A stretch of DNA of 64,000 bases, taken from the NCBI GenBank assembly GCA_015060445.1, contig SUYL01000002.1, forward strand, positions 62,001 to 126,000, given 5' to 3'. Each line of letters begins with the position of its first letter. Position 1 is the first letter of the stretch. Below are positions 49,874 through 58,572 of the stretch, in pieces. The translations under genes were made by a program, and so were the position numbers. The notes below the pieces were generated by a model that searched no databases, was not told where the DNA came from, and saw only the letters and a list, made by a program, of their open reading frames with translations. This DNA comes from Bacteroidales bacterium (GTDB taxonomy: Bacteria; Bacteroidota; Bacteroidia; Bacteroidales; UBA932).

Positions 49874-50143
49874 TTAGATGGTTGCCAAAATATCGCTCTG
49901 ACGCATGATGATGTATGATTTGCCGTCTGCGTGAACCTCTGTACCAGCATATTTGCCATAAAGTACGGTGTCACCAACCTTCACCTCCATTGGCTCATCC
50001 TTTTTGCCGGGGCCAACTGCCAGAACTTTACCCTCTTGTGGTTTCTCTTTTGCGTTGTCGGGAATAAACAATCCGCTTGCTGTTTTGGTCTCAGCCTCTT
50101 TAGGCTCAACCAGCACTCTGTCTGCTAATGGTTTAATGTTCAT
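49874..50143 (-). CDS. groS: Co-chaperonin GroES
   Basis: [38 protein letters not shown]. Confidence 0.99.
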   Translation of the reverse strand: MNIKPLADRVLVEPKEAETKTASGLFIPDNAKEKPQEGKVLAVGPGKKDEPMEVKVGDTVLYGKYAGTEVHADGKSYIIMRQSDILATI

Positions 50144-50212
50144 AGTAATCTATTTTTTCAGTTTTATTTACAAATCAGCATTATGGAAGCAATCTGAATC
50201 CATACGGATAGG

Positions 50213-50258
50213 AGAAACGGCAAAATAAGTGCCAAAGGGGATTTCTGACAAAATGTCA
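50213..50258 (-). promoter_or_regulatory. groESL promoter region with palindrome over the -33 element
   Basis: Minus strand tgacatTTTGtcagaaatcccctttggcacTTATTTTGcc: TTTG-N20-TTATTTTG plus TGACA-TTT-TGTCA. Confidence 0.6.
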
Positions 50259-51872
50259 CTTCAAAAAAGTCTGAATGTACTTGTCCAGATTCATGCTCTT
50301 CTCCTCCAGGCCAAGTTTTTTCCTTATTTCACTGTTTATGATGTAGTGGCGGCTCATTTTGGTATATTCCCCCACATTTTTGCCATTGAGCCCTATGGCG
50401 TACAGGCAGCAGTATCCGAGTTCGACTTCTGTAAGGCCGCACCCCTTAAGGTGGCTTATGAATGCCGGATGGCTTGCCTCAAATGCAGAGACTGTAGAAT
50501 TCATAAAAGATTTCCTGTCTGACAACAGCATGTCAATGCCAGACTGGGCATTGCGGTCTATTTTGTCATTTTCCGATATATTTGCGGCCATTACTGTATT
50601 GAGCAACGCCAGACGCTCCCTTATTATCTCCCCAACTGGGGCACTCACCACCCAACTCTCTTCCAGAGTGGTTGCCAGGGCAGACTTCTCCTGCTCCAAC
50701 TGGCTGCACTGAAGACGGTATGTTTCATTCTCCAGTTTCCTGAGTTTGAGCCTGTACACCACATATGCAATCACCCCCACAAGGAGCATTATAAAGAATA
50801 ATCCGTAAAGGATAAGCCTCCTCTTCTCCATCTCCCTTTCCATTGCCTGCATCTGCAAATTGAACCTCTCCTCTATAAACCTGGCATCATTGCCCAGGAG
50901 TGCAATTTCAGATGAATCGGACATTTTCACATAATTGCGGTAGTACTCCAGCGCCTTCTCCTTGTGTCCAAGTTCTTCATACACCTTTGAAGCCACTGCG
51001 TAAAACCGTTCACCTTTGTGGGCAGTATATACTCCAAACTGTTCTATAGCCTCCAGCGCCCCCTCAATATCTCCTCCCATCAATGAAACCTCCGCTACAG
51101 AAAGCCAGTTTACATAGGTTGGAGGGACGTTGTTCCTGTATTTCAGCACAGCATCTGCCACGCTCCCTTTCTCTCCATACCTGGCCTCATACCTCATCCC
51201 GGATTCATGCAGCAGTGAGAACTGGTTTATATTGGATGTGTCGGCAACAGAGACCATCTCTTCCAGAATTTCCTCTGCACGCAACTGGTCATCCAATTCC
51301 AGGCATCCCGAAAATGCATTGGAAAGGGAACTGAAATATGAAATATGCTCCCCTTCTTCTCTGAAAGATTCCGCCGCTGAAAGCATAGCCTCCATATATT
51401 TGCCGTAATCCCTGAAAATTGCGTGGATTTCCCCTTTTGCATAGAGTGTCCGGGCCAGAAACAGCCGGTCACCGGAGTTGCTCCCCTCTACCAATCCCTT
51501 TACAAAACACTCCATTGCCCCCTCAGTATCTCCGTTTTCCATACATATCCTCCCATGGTAATACAAGGTTCTCAGTTTTTGGGAAGGAGTCCCTTTCTGC
51601 AGATAAAAGTCTATGGAAGGCTGGATTATGGAGAGATCTGTCACTGGAATGAAACTCCCCTCCATTGCTATTGCATGCAGCAGTGAATACTCCGCATTCA
51701 CCTCCTTGCTCGAGAGGGTCTCTGGTGGGATCTCCTGCAATGCCATAAGGGCATCATAAGGCCTCTGCCCAACATAAGATGAAATCTCATTGAGCATTTT
51801 TTCCACCTCTCCATGTGATGAACATGAAAAAAGGAGGATGAGTGCAATTGCCGGAAAAAGGAGCAGTTTCAT
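50256..51872 (-). CDS. TPR-containing, membrane-anchored LuxR-like HTH regulator
   Basis: Lipobox-like FSCSS; TPRs; TM LILYGLFFIMLLVGVIAYVVYRLK; C-terminal LTEVELGYCCLYAIGLNGKNVGEYTKMSRHYIINSEIRKKLGL. Confidence 0.75.
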   Translation of the reverse strand: MKLLLFPAIALILLFSCSSHGEVEKMLNEISSYVGQRPYDALMALQEIPPETLSSKEVNAEYSLLHAIAMEGSFIPVTDLSIIQPSIDFYLQKGTPSQKLRTLYYHGRICMENGDTEGAMECFVKGLVEGSNSGDRLFLARTLYAKGEIHAIFRDYGKYMEAMLSAAESFREEGEHISYFSSLSNAFSGCLELDDQLRAEEILEEMVSVADTSNINQFSLLHESGMRYEARYGEKGSVADAVLKYRNNVPPTYVNWLSVAEVSLMGGDIEGALEAIEQFGVYTAHKGERFYAVASKVYEELGHKEKALEYYRNYVKMSDSSEIALLGNDARFIEERFNLQMQAMEREMEKRRLILYGLFFIMLLVGVIAYVVYRLKLRKLENETYRLQCSQLEQEKSALATTLEESWVVSAPVGEIIRERLALLNTVMAANISENDKIDRNAQSGIDMLLSDRKSFMNSTVSAFEASHPAFISHLKGCGLTEVELGYCCLYAIGLNGKNVGEYTKMSRHYIINSEIRKKLGLEEKSMNLDKYIQTFLK

Positions 51873-52090
51873 GCAAAAAAATACATATATGCTTATAAAG
51901 GTAATAAAGATGAATATACCAACCAAATAAAAATGCATGAAAACAAAAGGAAAACACAATGTTAAACATCCTGTGGAAATTAAAATCAATATTTTTGTAA
52001 TCCACTGATTTCCCGACAATTGAAGATGTGCATTTTTTTTGATGTAAAACTATATAATTTGTAACTTTATACCGGACAAACCATGGAACC

Positions 52091-54664
52091 ATGAACAAAG
52101 TACTGAAGGCCATTGCCGCCATTTTCATCATCTTGCCAGCCACCATCAACCTTTCTGCGCAAACAGACAAGGTAAGGGTGGACGCATTCCATGATTTCTC
52201 CAGACTGCTCTCTCCTGAGAAGGTTTATCTGCATACCGACAAGGATATATACGGGGCAACAGATACCATATGGATAAGCGGCTATGTGGAAAACGCCTCA
52301 TATCTGAGTGAATTTGCCGAATCCAACTACATATATGTGGAACTGCTGTGCGACATCCCTACAAAGGAACTCACAAGTTGGAGCAACAGTTCCCAACTCA
52401 GGCATGAAGTTATAGTACGCAAGAAACTGCGCCGCAACGGCAGCACATTCCAGGGGCACATTGTTATCCCTGAAATGAAATCTACCGGAAAGGCCATCCT
52501 TAGAGGATATACATACTGGATGCTCAACAACCCTGTAGAATACATGTTCTACAAGGAACTGGACATAGTAAACCCCATGAAGGACAAATGCCTCTCCATG
52601 ATAAAGGATAAAAGCATCAGCCTCAGGGATGCCTATGCACTGCTGGGTGAAACTCCCCCTCAATACAGGAAGGGAACCGCTGTGGCATCCGGGGAAATTA
52701 TATATGATGTGCAGTTCCTTCCCGAAAGCGGAAACTGGATAGCCGGCACCAATGCTGCCATATATACAAAGGGTATAGGTCCCGACGGTTTGGGGAGGGA
52801 GGTACATGGAGAAATAATATCCCCGTCGGGGAAGATTATTGCCAGGTACAGTACAAACAAGGAGGGGTTTGGAAAAGCAATTGTAAAGAATCTCCCTTCC
52901 GGTACGCTTCACGCAACCATTAAGGACAAATCTGGGAATATGTTAGGGACCACCCAACTCCCGGCACCTCTGGAACAGGGCGTTTCAATAAACGGCACAC
53001 TTTCCGGTACGGCCCATGATCATGATCTGAAGATGCGCTTTGCCATTGACGTTTCCCCCCAGTTGCTCCGCAATACCCTTACAGCAGTGGTACACAACGG
53101 TTCCGAAATCTATTACCGGAAAGGGATAGGTTCAGGCCAAAGCCTCTTCTCCCTTTCTCTGGGGTCGCTTTCTCCCGGAATACATTCCATTTCCGTGGTG
53201 GACGGCAAGGGGAATGTTTATGCAGAACGGCCGTTCGTCATATTGCCTTATGAGGAGGAACAGGCCAGGATAACCACGGACAAACAGCATTACGGCAAAC
53301 GGGAAAAGGTAACGTTAACGGTATCTGTTCCGGAGGGGATTATGGATACAACAGGAAACTTCTCAATTTCGGTTACCGACGCAGGGCTTGTGGAGGAGCG
53401 GGAGAAGGGAAATATAAAATCATACATGCTCCTCAAGAGTGAACTCAAAGGATACATAGAGAATATTGAGAGTTACTTTGACACATCCGTTCCATACCTT
53501 GCCAGGATGGAGAAGGCCGACATGCTCATGCAGACCCAGGGGTGGAGGTATTATGACCTGCAGGCTATCATGCAGGGGAAGACAGAAACCCCAGTATTCG
53601 GCAGAGAGTACGTACAGACAATTTCCGGTAAAATACAGGGACTGTTCAGGTTGTCCAGGAATGCATATGTTTCGTTCCTTGCCCCTTCAATAAATTTTGC
53701 AACTATGGGACAGGTAGACTCCGGACATTTTGTCCTCAGGGATATAGATTTCCCTGAAGGTACCCGTTTCATTGCCATGGCAGCGGGCAAAAACGGCAAA
53801 AGCCAAAGCCATACCCCTATAATGGACGGAGACATATTTGCCCCTATTTACAAATATCCGGTAAAACCTGAAAAGGTGGAATACAGCAGACTTTTGGGTG
53901 AGACACTGGAAAAGAGATATTACAATAATGAGGGCAATGACCACGCAATGGTCTTCAGCCTGAGTCCGGTAATTGTAACGTCACAGTACATTACACCGCG
54001 CAACTCCCCTTCACCTTCTCCAAACATCCCTTTGAAGAGGACAAGTTTCAGGGATGAGGTTGCAATGAAACCATACAGCAACACTTATGACATTGCTTCA
54101 TACGTGGCTGCCTCTTTCCCGGGGGTAAGGAGAGACCCAAGGACAGGAATGCTGGCCGGTCACCGCACCGCAACCAACTGGAGCATAGTTGAAGTGTATT
54201 TGAACGGCATATACATTCCTGCAAACGAAGTGTACAACACCAATCTTTTGCAGATGCCCCTCTCAGAGGTGGAATCCATTGCTTATGTTACAGGATTTGA
54301 GGCAACGATGTATCAGCCAATACACCGCATGTTCAGCAACTATCCGTATCCGGTTCTGATGATAAGGACAAAAATTGGGGCAAGAACCCATTTTGTTTCA
54401 GCAAATGTGGATGTTTCAACACCAATAGGATGGCAGAAACCTGCCAAATTCTACTCTCCAAAATATGGTACGCAAAAGAATGACATTAAAGAAGACAACA
54501 GGCTTACCGTATATTGGAATCCTTCCCTTGAATTTGACAAACACGGCAAAGCCAGTGTTACATTCTATACAACAGACTCAGACACCGCCTACAGGGTAGA
54601 GGTGGAGGGGCGTTCCTCAATGGGAGAATACCATTATTGCACAAAGATTCTGGAAAGGAAATAA
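52091..54664 (+). CDS. MG2/macroglobulin-like secreted protein with TonB-plug-like C-terminal region, no barrel
   Basis: SPEKVYLHTDKDIYGATDTIWISGYV (MG2-like); IVEVYLNGIYIPANEV...LSEVESIAYVTGFEATMY (plug-like). Confidence 0.75.
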   Translation: MNKVLKAIAAIFIILPATINLSAQTDKVRVDAFHDFSRLLSPEKVYLHTDKDIYGATDTIWISGYVENASYLSEFAESNYIYVELLCDIPTKELTSWSNSSQLRHEVIVRKKLRRNGSTFQGHIVIPEMKSTGKAILRGYTYWMLNNPVEYMFYKELDIVNPMKDKCLSMIKDKSISLRDAYALLGETPPQYRKGTAVASGEIIYDVQFLPESGNWIAGTNAAIYTKGIGPDGLGREVHGEIISPSGKIIARYSTNKEGFGKAIVKNLPSGTLHATIKDKSGNMLGTTQLPAPLEQGVSINGTLSGTAHDHDLKMRFAIDVSPQLLRNTLTAVVHNGSEIYYRKGIGSGQSLFSLSLGSLSPGIHSISVVDGKGNVYAERPFVILPYEEEQARITTDKQHYGKREKVTLTVSVPEGIMDTTGNFSISVTDAGLVEEREKGNIKSYMLLKSELKGYIENIESYFDTSVPYLARMEKADMLMQTQGWRYYDLQAIMQGKTETPVFGREYVQTISGKIQGLFRLSRNAYVSFLAPSINFATMGQVDSGHFVLRDIDFPEGTRFIAMAAGKNGKSQSHTPIMDGDIFAPIYKYPVKPEKVEYSRLLGETLEKRYYNNEGNDHAMVFSLSPVIVTSQYITPRNSPSPSPNIPLKRTSFRDEVAMKPYSNTYDIASYVAASFPGVRRDPRTGMLAGHRTATNWSIVEVYLNGIYIPANEVYNTNLLQMPLSEVESIAYVTGFEATMYQPIHRMFSNYPYPVLMIRTKIGARTHFVSANVDVSTPIGWQKPAKFYSPKYGTQKNDIKEDNRLTVYWNPSLEFDKHGKASVTFYTTDSDTAYRVEVEGRSSMGEYHYCTKILERK

Positions 54665-54682
54665 AGAAGAGGAAGGTTTTAT

Positions 54683-54690
54683 TATATTCG
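54683..54690 (+). promoter_or_regulatory. -7 box TATATTCG upstream of tadA
   Basis: TATATTCGCAC. Confidence 0.45.
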
Positions 54691-54709
54691 CACAAAAATA
54701 TAGAGTGTA

Positions 54710-55153
54710 ATGGAGACTTCTGACATTAGAGTGCAGTACATGAAAGAGGCCCTTAAGGAGGCTGTAAAGGCCGGAGAGCGTGATGAGGTTCCAATTGGGG
54801 CGGTAGTGGAGTGCGGAGGCAGAATCATAGCAAGGGCGTACAACCTTACCGAGACGCTCAATGATGCAACTGCGCATGCTGAGATGCAGGCCATAACTAT
54901 GGCCACATCTGCAATAGGGGGGAAATATCTCGACAAATGTACTTTGTATGTAACTGTAGAACCATGTCCCATGTGTGCTGCGGCACTCGCCTGGTCCCAG
55001 ATAAAGGGGGTAGTGTATGGGGCATCTGATGACAGGAGGGGATTCTCAATATATACCCCTTCATTGATGCACCCCAAAACTGAAGTAATTGGGGGAGTTA
55101 TGGCAGAGGAGTGCAGCAAACTGGTAAAAGATTTCTTTAAAAGTAAAAGATAA
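54710..55153 (+). CDS. tadA: tRNA-specific adenosine deaminase / nucleoside deaminase
   Basis: HAEMQAI and PCPMCAAAL zinc motifs. Confidence 0.88.
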   Translation: METSDIRVQYMKEALKEAVKAGERDEVPIGAVVECGGRIIARAYNLTETLNDATAHAEMQAITMATSAIGGKYLDKCTLYVTVEPCPMCAAALAWSQIKGVVYGASDDRRGFSIYTPSLMHPKTEVIGGVMAEECSKLVKDFFKSKR

Positions 55154-55620
55154 TGGAAGGATTATTGGGCTTGGGCCTTGTAGGATTGTTTATTGGGTGT
55201 TTCCTGGCAGCAACAGTTATCCCCTTCAGTGCAGAGATACTTCTGGTAGGGGCTCTTCTGGCCGGTTGTGACCCTTTGGCAACATTTTGTGTGGCCACAT
55301 TGGGCAACAGTCTGGGAAGCCTTACCTCATATGGAGTAGGATATCTGGGAAAATGGGAGTGGATTGAGAAATGGTTTCATGTGTCAAGGGAGAAACTTGA
55401 GAAGCAGAAGGGTAAAATAGACAAGTACGGACCATTTATGGCAATGCTCTGCTGGCTCCCCTTCATAGGTGATGTATTTGCAATAGGGCTCGGTTTCTAC
55501 CGTATCAGTTTTGTAAAATGCACCATATTCATTTTTATAGGCAAAGCGTTGCGGTTTGGAGTGTGGACACTCCTGTACATTGCGTATGGGCAGGCTTTCC
55601 TCGATTTTTTGGATGTGTGA
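55153..55620 (+). CDS. YqaA/DedA-family membrane protein (SNARE-associated-like)
   Basis: FSAEILLVGALLAG, GNSLGSLTSYGVGYLGK, FLPFIGD-like WLPFIGDVFAIGLGFYR. Confidence 0.88.
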   Translation: MEGLLGLGLVGLFIGCFLAATVIPFSAEILLVGALLAGCDPLATFCVATLGNSLGSLTSYGVGYLGKWEWIEKWFHVSREKLEKQKGKIDKYGPFMAMLCWLPFIGDVFAIGLGFYRISFVKCTIFIFIGKALRFGVWTLLYIAYGQAFLDFLDV

Positions 55621-55631
55621 TTTTTTTTGCA

Positions 55632-55639
55632 TAACTTTG
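55632..55639 (+). promoter_or_regulatory. -7 box TAACTTTG of tRNA-Gln
   Basis: TAACTTTGCAG 10 bp before the tRNA 5' end. Confidence 0.6.
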
Positions 55640-55648
55640 CAGTCTCAT

Positions 55649-55719
55649 TGAGATATGGTGTAATGGTAGCACTACAGATTTTGGTTCTGTCTGTCAAGGT
55701 TCGAATCCTTGTATCTCAA
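55649..55719 (+). tRNA. tRNA-Gln (UUG)
   Basis: tgagata acceptor pairs tatctca; anticodon loop ttttggt; ggttcgaatcc T-arm. Confidence 0.95.
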
Positions 55720-55722
55720 CAT

Positions 55723-55749
55723 AAAAAGGGGCTTCAGGCCCCTTTTTTG
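55723..55749 (+). terminator. Terminator after tRNA-Gln
   Basis: aaaaaggggcttcaggccccttttttg. Confidence 0.9.
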
Positions 55750-55778
55750 TTATATTTGCCTCAACAAAATCCATCATT

Positions 55779-56750
55779 ATGAAGAGTCCACGTTATATAA
55801 TTGCACTTATAGCATTGGCAATATCAGCCTTGATGTTCTCCAACGCCTGTTCAAACAATGTAAAAGACGCTGCTCCAGTAGAGTTTCCTGCGGTAAAAGT
55901 ACCCGCATATATCAATGACAATGCTCTGGCTGCATCATACATGGTTGAGAATTACTGGAATGGATTCTTCAAGATTGAAAACCCTTCCAAGGAGCCTTCT
56001 TCCGCGGTGCATGGTGTAGATTCCGTTTCCTTTGAAAACGCATTTGGAATGTATGCGCAACTGCTTGCCATGACAGACAGGGGCAAGGGGGAAAAGTCTT
56101 TGCGCAAACTTTTTGGCAACCTGGATACCCTTGCCCTAAAAGGGGAGAGAAAGCCGCTTTTAAGGGTGATGTCACTCATGGAGCACTATTTCTATAACCC
56201 AATTTCCCCCGTATTGGATGAGGAGATCTATCTTGCGGCACTCAACTGTATAATGGCATCTGCGAGTCTGTCTGATTTGGACAAGATGCAGTATGATTAC
56301 CAGCACCGTATCTGTTCCATGAACAGGGTGGGTACCCCGGCGGCAGACTTTACATTCAGGGAACTGCTTGCTTCAGGCAATTTCAGGGAGAGGAACCTCT
56401 ACAACATAAAAGGGGAATATACATTGCTTTTCTTCAATAATCCCGACTGCAGTTCCTGTGTGGAGATACTCCGGACAATAAAGGATTCCCCTCTGGAAGA
56501 ACTGGTTGGGAAGGGTGAACTGCAGGTACTTGCAATGTATATAGATGAAGATCTTGAGGCATGGAAGAGGAACAGGGAGAAATATTCAAAGGGGTGGATA
56601 TATGCCTATGATCCCCAGTTGGTTCTGAGGGATAACGGAATATATGGGCTAAGGGCCATTCCAAGCCTGTATCTTCTTGACAAAGAAAAACGGGTGCTCC
56701 TTAAAGATGCACCCGTTGAAAAGGTAATTGCCTACCTGATGAGGAGATAA
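55779..56750 (+). CDS. DUF5106/thioredoxin-like lipoprotein
   Basis: Lipobox MFSNACSNN; thioredoxin-like YTLLFFNNPDCSSCVEILRTI; IPSLYLLDKEKRVLLKDAP. Confidence 0.8.
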   Translation: MKSPRYIIALIALAISALMFSNACSNNVKDAAPVEFPAVKVPAYINDNALAASYMVENYWNGFFKIENPSKEPSSAVHGVDSVSFENAFGMYAQLLAMTDRGKGEKSLRKLFGNLDTLALKGERKPLLRVMSLMEHYFYNPISPVLDEEIYLAALNCIMASASLSDLDKMQYDYQHRICSMNRVGTPAADFTFRELLASGNFRERNLYNIKGEYTLLFFNNPDCSSCVEILRTIKDSPLEELVGKGELQVLAMYIDEDLEAWKRNREKYSKGWIYAYDPQLVLRDNGIYGLRAIPSLYLLDKEKRVLLKDAPVEKVIAYLMRR

Positions 56751-56757
56751 TCTCAAG

Positions 56758-58452
56758 TTATTTTATCTCCATAATGGCCTCGGAGATATTTATCATGAAG
56801 TCTCCCACGTGTTCACACTCGTTTACAAGGTCCATATAATAGACACCGGTAAGGTAATTGTATGTCTTGTTCTCAAGGTTGAGCAGATGCTCTTCCTTAA
56901 GGTTGTTGCGGTATTCATTGATGTCTGTTTCAATGTCCTGCGCATTTGCTATGTCATTGATCTGGGTGTAACCTTTCTTGAGGTTGAAGATCATGGCATC
57001 AAATCCCCTTTCAAGAAGTTCAATCATGTAGTTGAGTTTCTTTATCATCTGCTCGTCAAACTTCATGTTGTGGATATTCCTGCGCTGCAGAATGCGGGCG
57101 ATATTGAAGCCTGAGTCACCCACGCTCTCCAATTCGCTGATGATTTTGTACATAGCCTGTATCCTTCTTCCGGACTCGTCGCTTATCACACCATCTTTAA
57201 CCTCATTGAGGAATTTTGCAATCTCAAGTTCTATACGGTCTGTAACCTGCTCATAGTGCTCAAGTTTCTTGTACAGGGCATCAAATTTCTCAGGATCGGT
57301 CTCATTGATGGCACTCTTGGCATAAACGTATTGCCTGCGGCAGATGTCTGCGTAGTGTACAATCTCTTCCTTAGCCTGGTTAAGTGACAACTCGGAAGTG
57401 CTCAGCATACCGCCATGAATATATTGCAGACGGAATACCTCCTCGTCGTTCTTGTTCTTGATGATTTTTGTAACCAGTTGTGCAATCTGATTGGTAAACC
57501 ACACCAGGATAAGGGTATTGCCGATGTTGAACAGTGTATGTACCATAGAGATTGCATAAAGGGTAGAGTTGGGTGAAGCACCTGCAACAAGAGGGTTGTC
57601 CAAACCCATCCCCATTATTATTTTTGATACTATGGCAAGGAACGGATGGAACAGCGCAAGTACCCATACAACACCGAATACATTGAATACGGAGTGAGCC
57701 ATTGCTGCTCTCCTTGCAGAAACATTGGCAACGGAAGCGGCAATGTTTGCTGTAATTGTTGTACCTATATTTTCGCCAAGAACCATTGCTGCACCCATCT
57801 CAAAAGGAATCCAACCGTTGTTGCACATTACAAGGGTAAGGGCCATGGTTGCACTTGAAGACTGGAGAACTATGGTAAGGATTGTACCTATAAGCACGAA
57901 CATGAGAATGGAGCCGAACCCGTAATTGGTCCACTGCTGCAGAAATGCAAGCACTTCAGGTGAACTCTGGAGGTCAGGAACTGAATCTTTTAGGAAACTC
58001 AATCCCAGGAACAGCAAAGCAAAACCTATGATAAGTTCTCCTATTGATTTCTTTTTCTTGGCCTTGCACATCATGAAGGCAAAACCGAAACCTATAAGTG
58101 GAATTGCAAGTATTGCAATGTCTGCCTTAAAGCCAAGCAGAGAGATGAGCCATGCGGTAAAAGTAGTACCTATGTTTGCACCCATAATTACGCCAATTGA
58201 CTGAACCAAAGAGAGCAGTCCGGCGTTAACAAAACTTACTACCATAACGGTAGTTGCGCTTGAAGATTGGATTACGGCTGTAATGAAAAGACCTGTAAGG
58301 ATTCTGGAAACGGAGTTGGAGGTCATTGCAGCCAGGATATTCCTCAATTTGTCTCCTGCAACCTTCTGTAGGGCCTCACTCATGAGTGTCATACCGTAAA
58401 GGAACAAACCCAGGGAACCAAGAAGGGTAAGAATGTTGAAAATGGCGTCCAT
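56758..58452 (-). CDS. Na/Pi cotransporter family protein with C-terminal PhoU-like domain
   Basis: Duplicated QSSSATT repeats; C-terminal helical PhoU-like region. Confidence 0.93.
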   Translation of the reverse strand: MDAIFNILTLLGSLGLFLYGMTLMSEALQKVAGDKLRNILAAMTSNSVSRILTGLFITAVIQSSSATTVMVVSFVNAGLLSLVQSIGVIMGANIGTTFTAWLISLLGFKADIAILAIPLIGFGFAFMMCKAKKKKSIGELIIGFALLFLGLSFLKDSVPDLQSSPEVLAFLQQWTNYGFGSILMFVLIGTILTIVLQSSSATMALTLVMCNNGWIPFEMGAAMVLGENIGTTITANIAASVANVSARRAAMAHSVFNVFGVVWVLALFHPFLAIVSKIIMGMGLDNPLVAGASPNSTLYAISMVHTLFNIGNTLILVWFTNQIAQLVTKIIKNKNDEEVFRLQYIHGGMLSTSELSLNQAKEEIVHYADICRRQYVYAKSAINETDPEKFDALYKKLEHYEQVTDRIELEIAKFLNEVKDGVISDESGRRIQAMYKIISELESVGDSGFNIARILQRRNIHNMKFDEQMIKKLNYMIELLERGFDAMIFNLKKGYTQINDIANAQDIETDINEYRNNLKEEHLLNLENKTYNYLTGVYYMDLVNECEHVGDFMINISEAIMEIK

Positions 58453-58527
58453 TTAAATATATTTTTTGTTTATAATACAAATATAGTTTTAAAAAATGAA
58501 CAGATAAAGAAAGAGTGAAATAATTCT

Positions 58528-58535
58528 TATCTTCG
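58528..58535 (+). promoter_or_regulatory. -7 box TATCTTCG
   Basis: TATCTTCGCAAC upstream of 58573. Confidence 0.45.
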
Positions 58536-58572
58536 CAACAATTCCTTAACAATTTTACTTATTTTATACCAT

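Noticed and set aside
50220-50234. sigma54-type -24/-12 (TGGCAC-N5-TTGC) as the main groES promoter
   Set aside because: Exact spacing, but a housekeeping-type TTTG-N20-TTATTTTG overlaps it and no AAA+ activator is in the window; kept only as part of a finding
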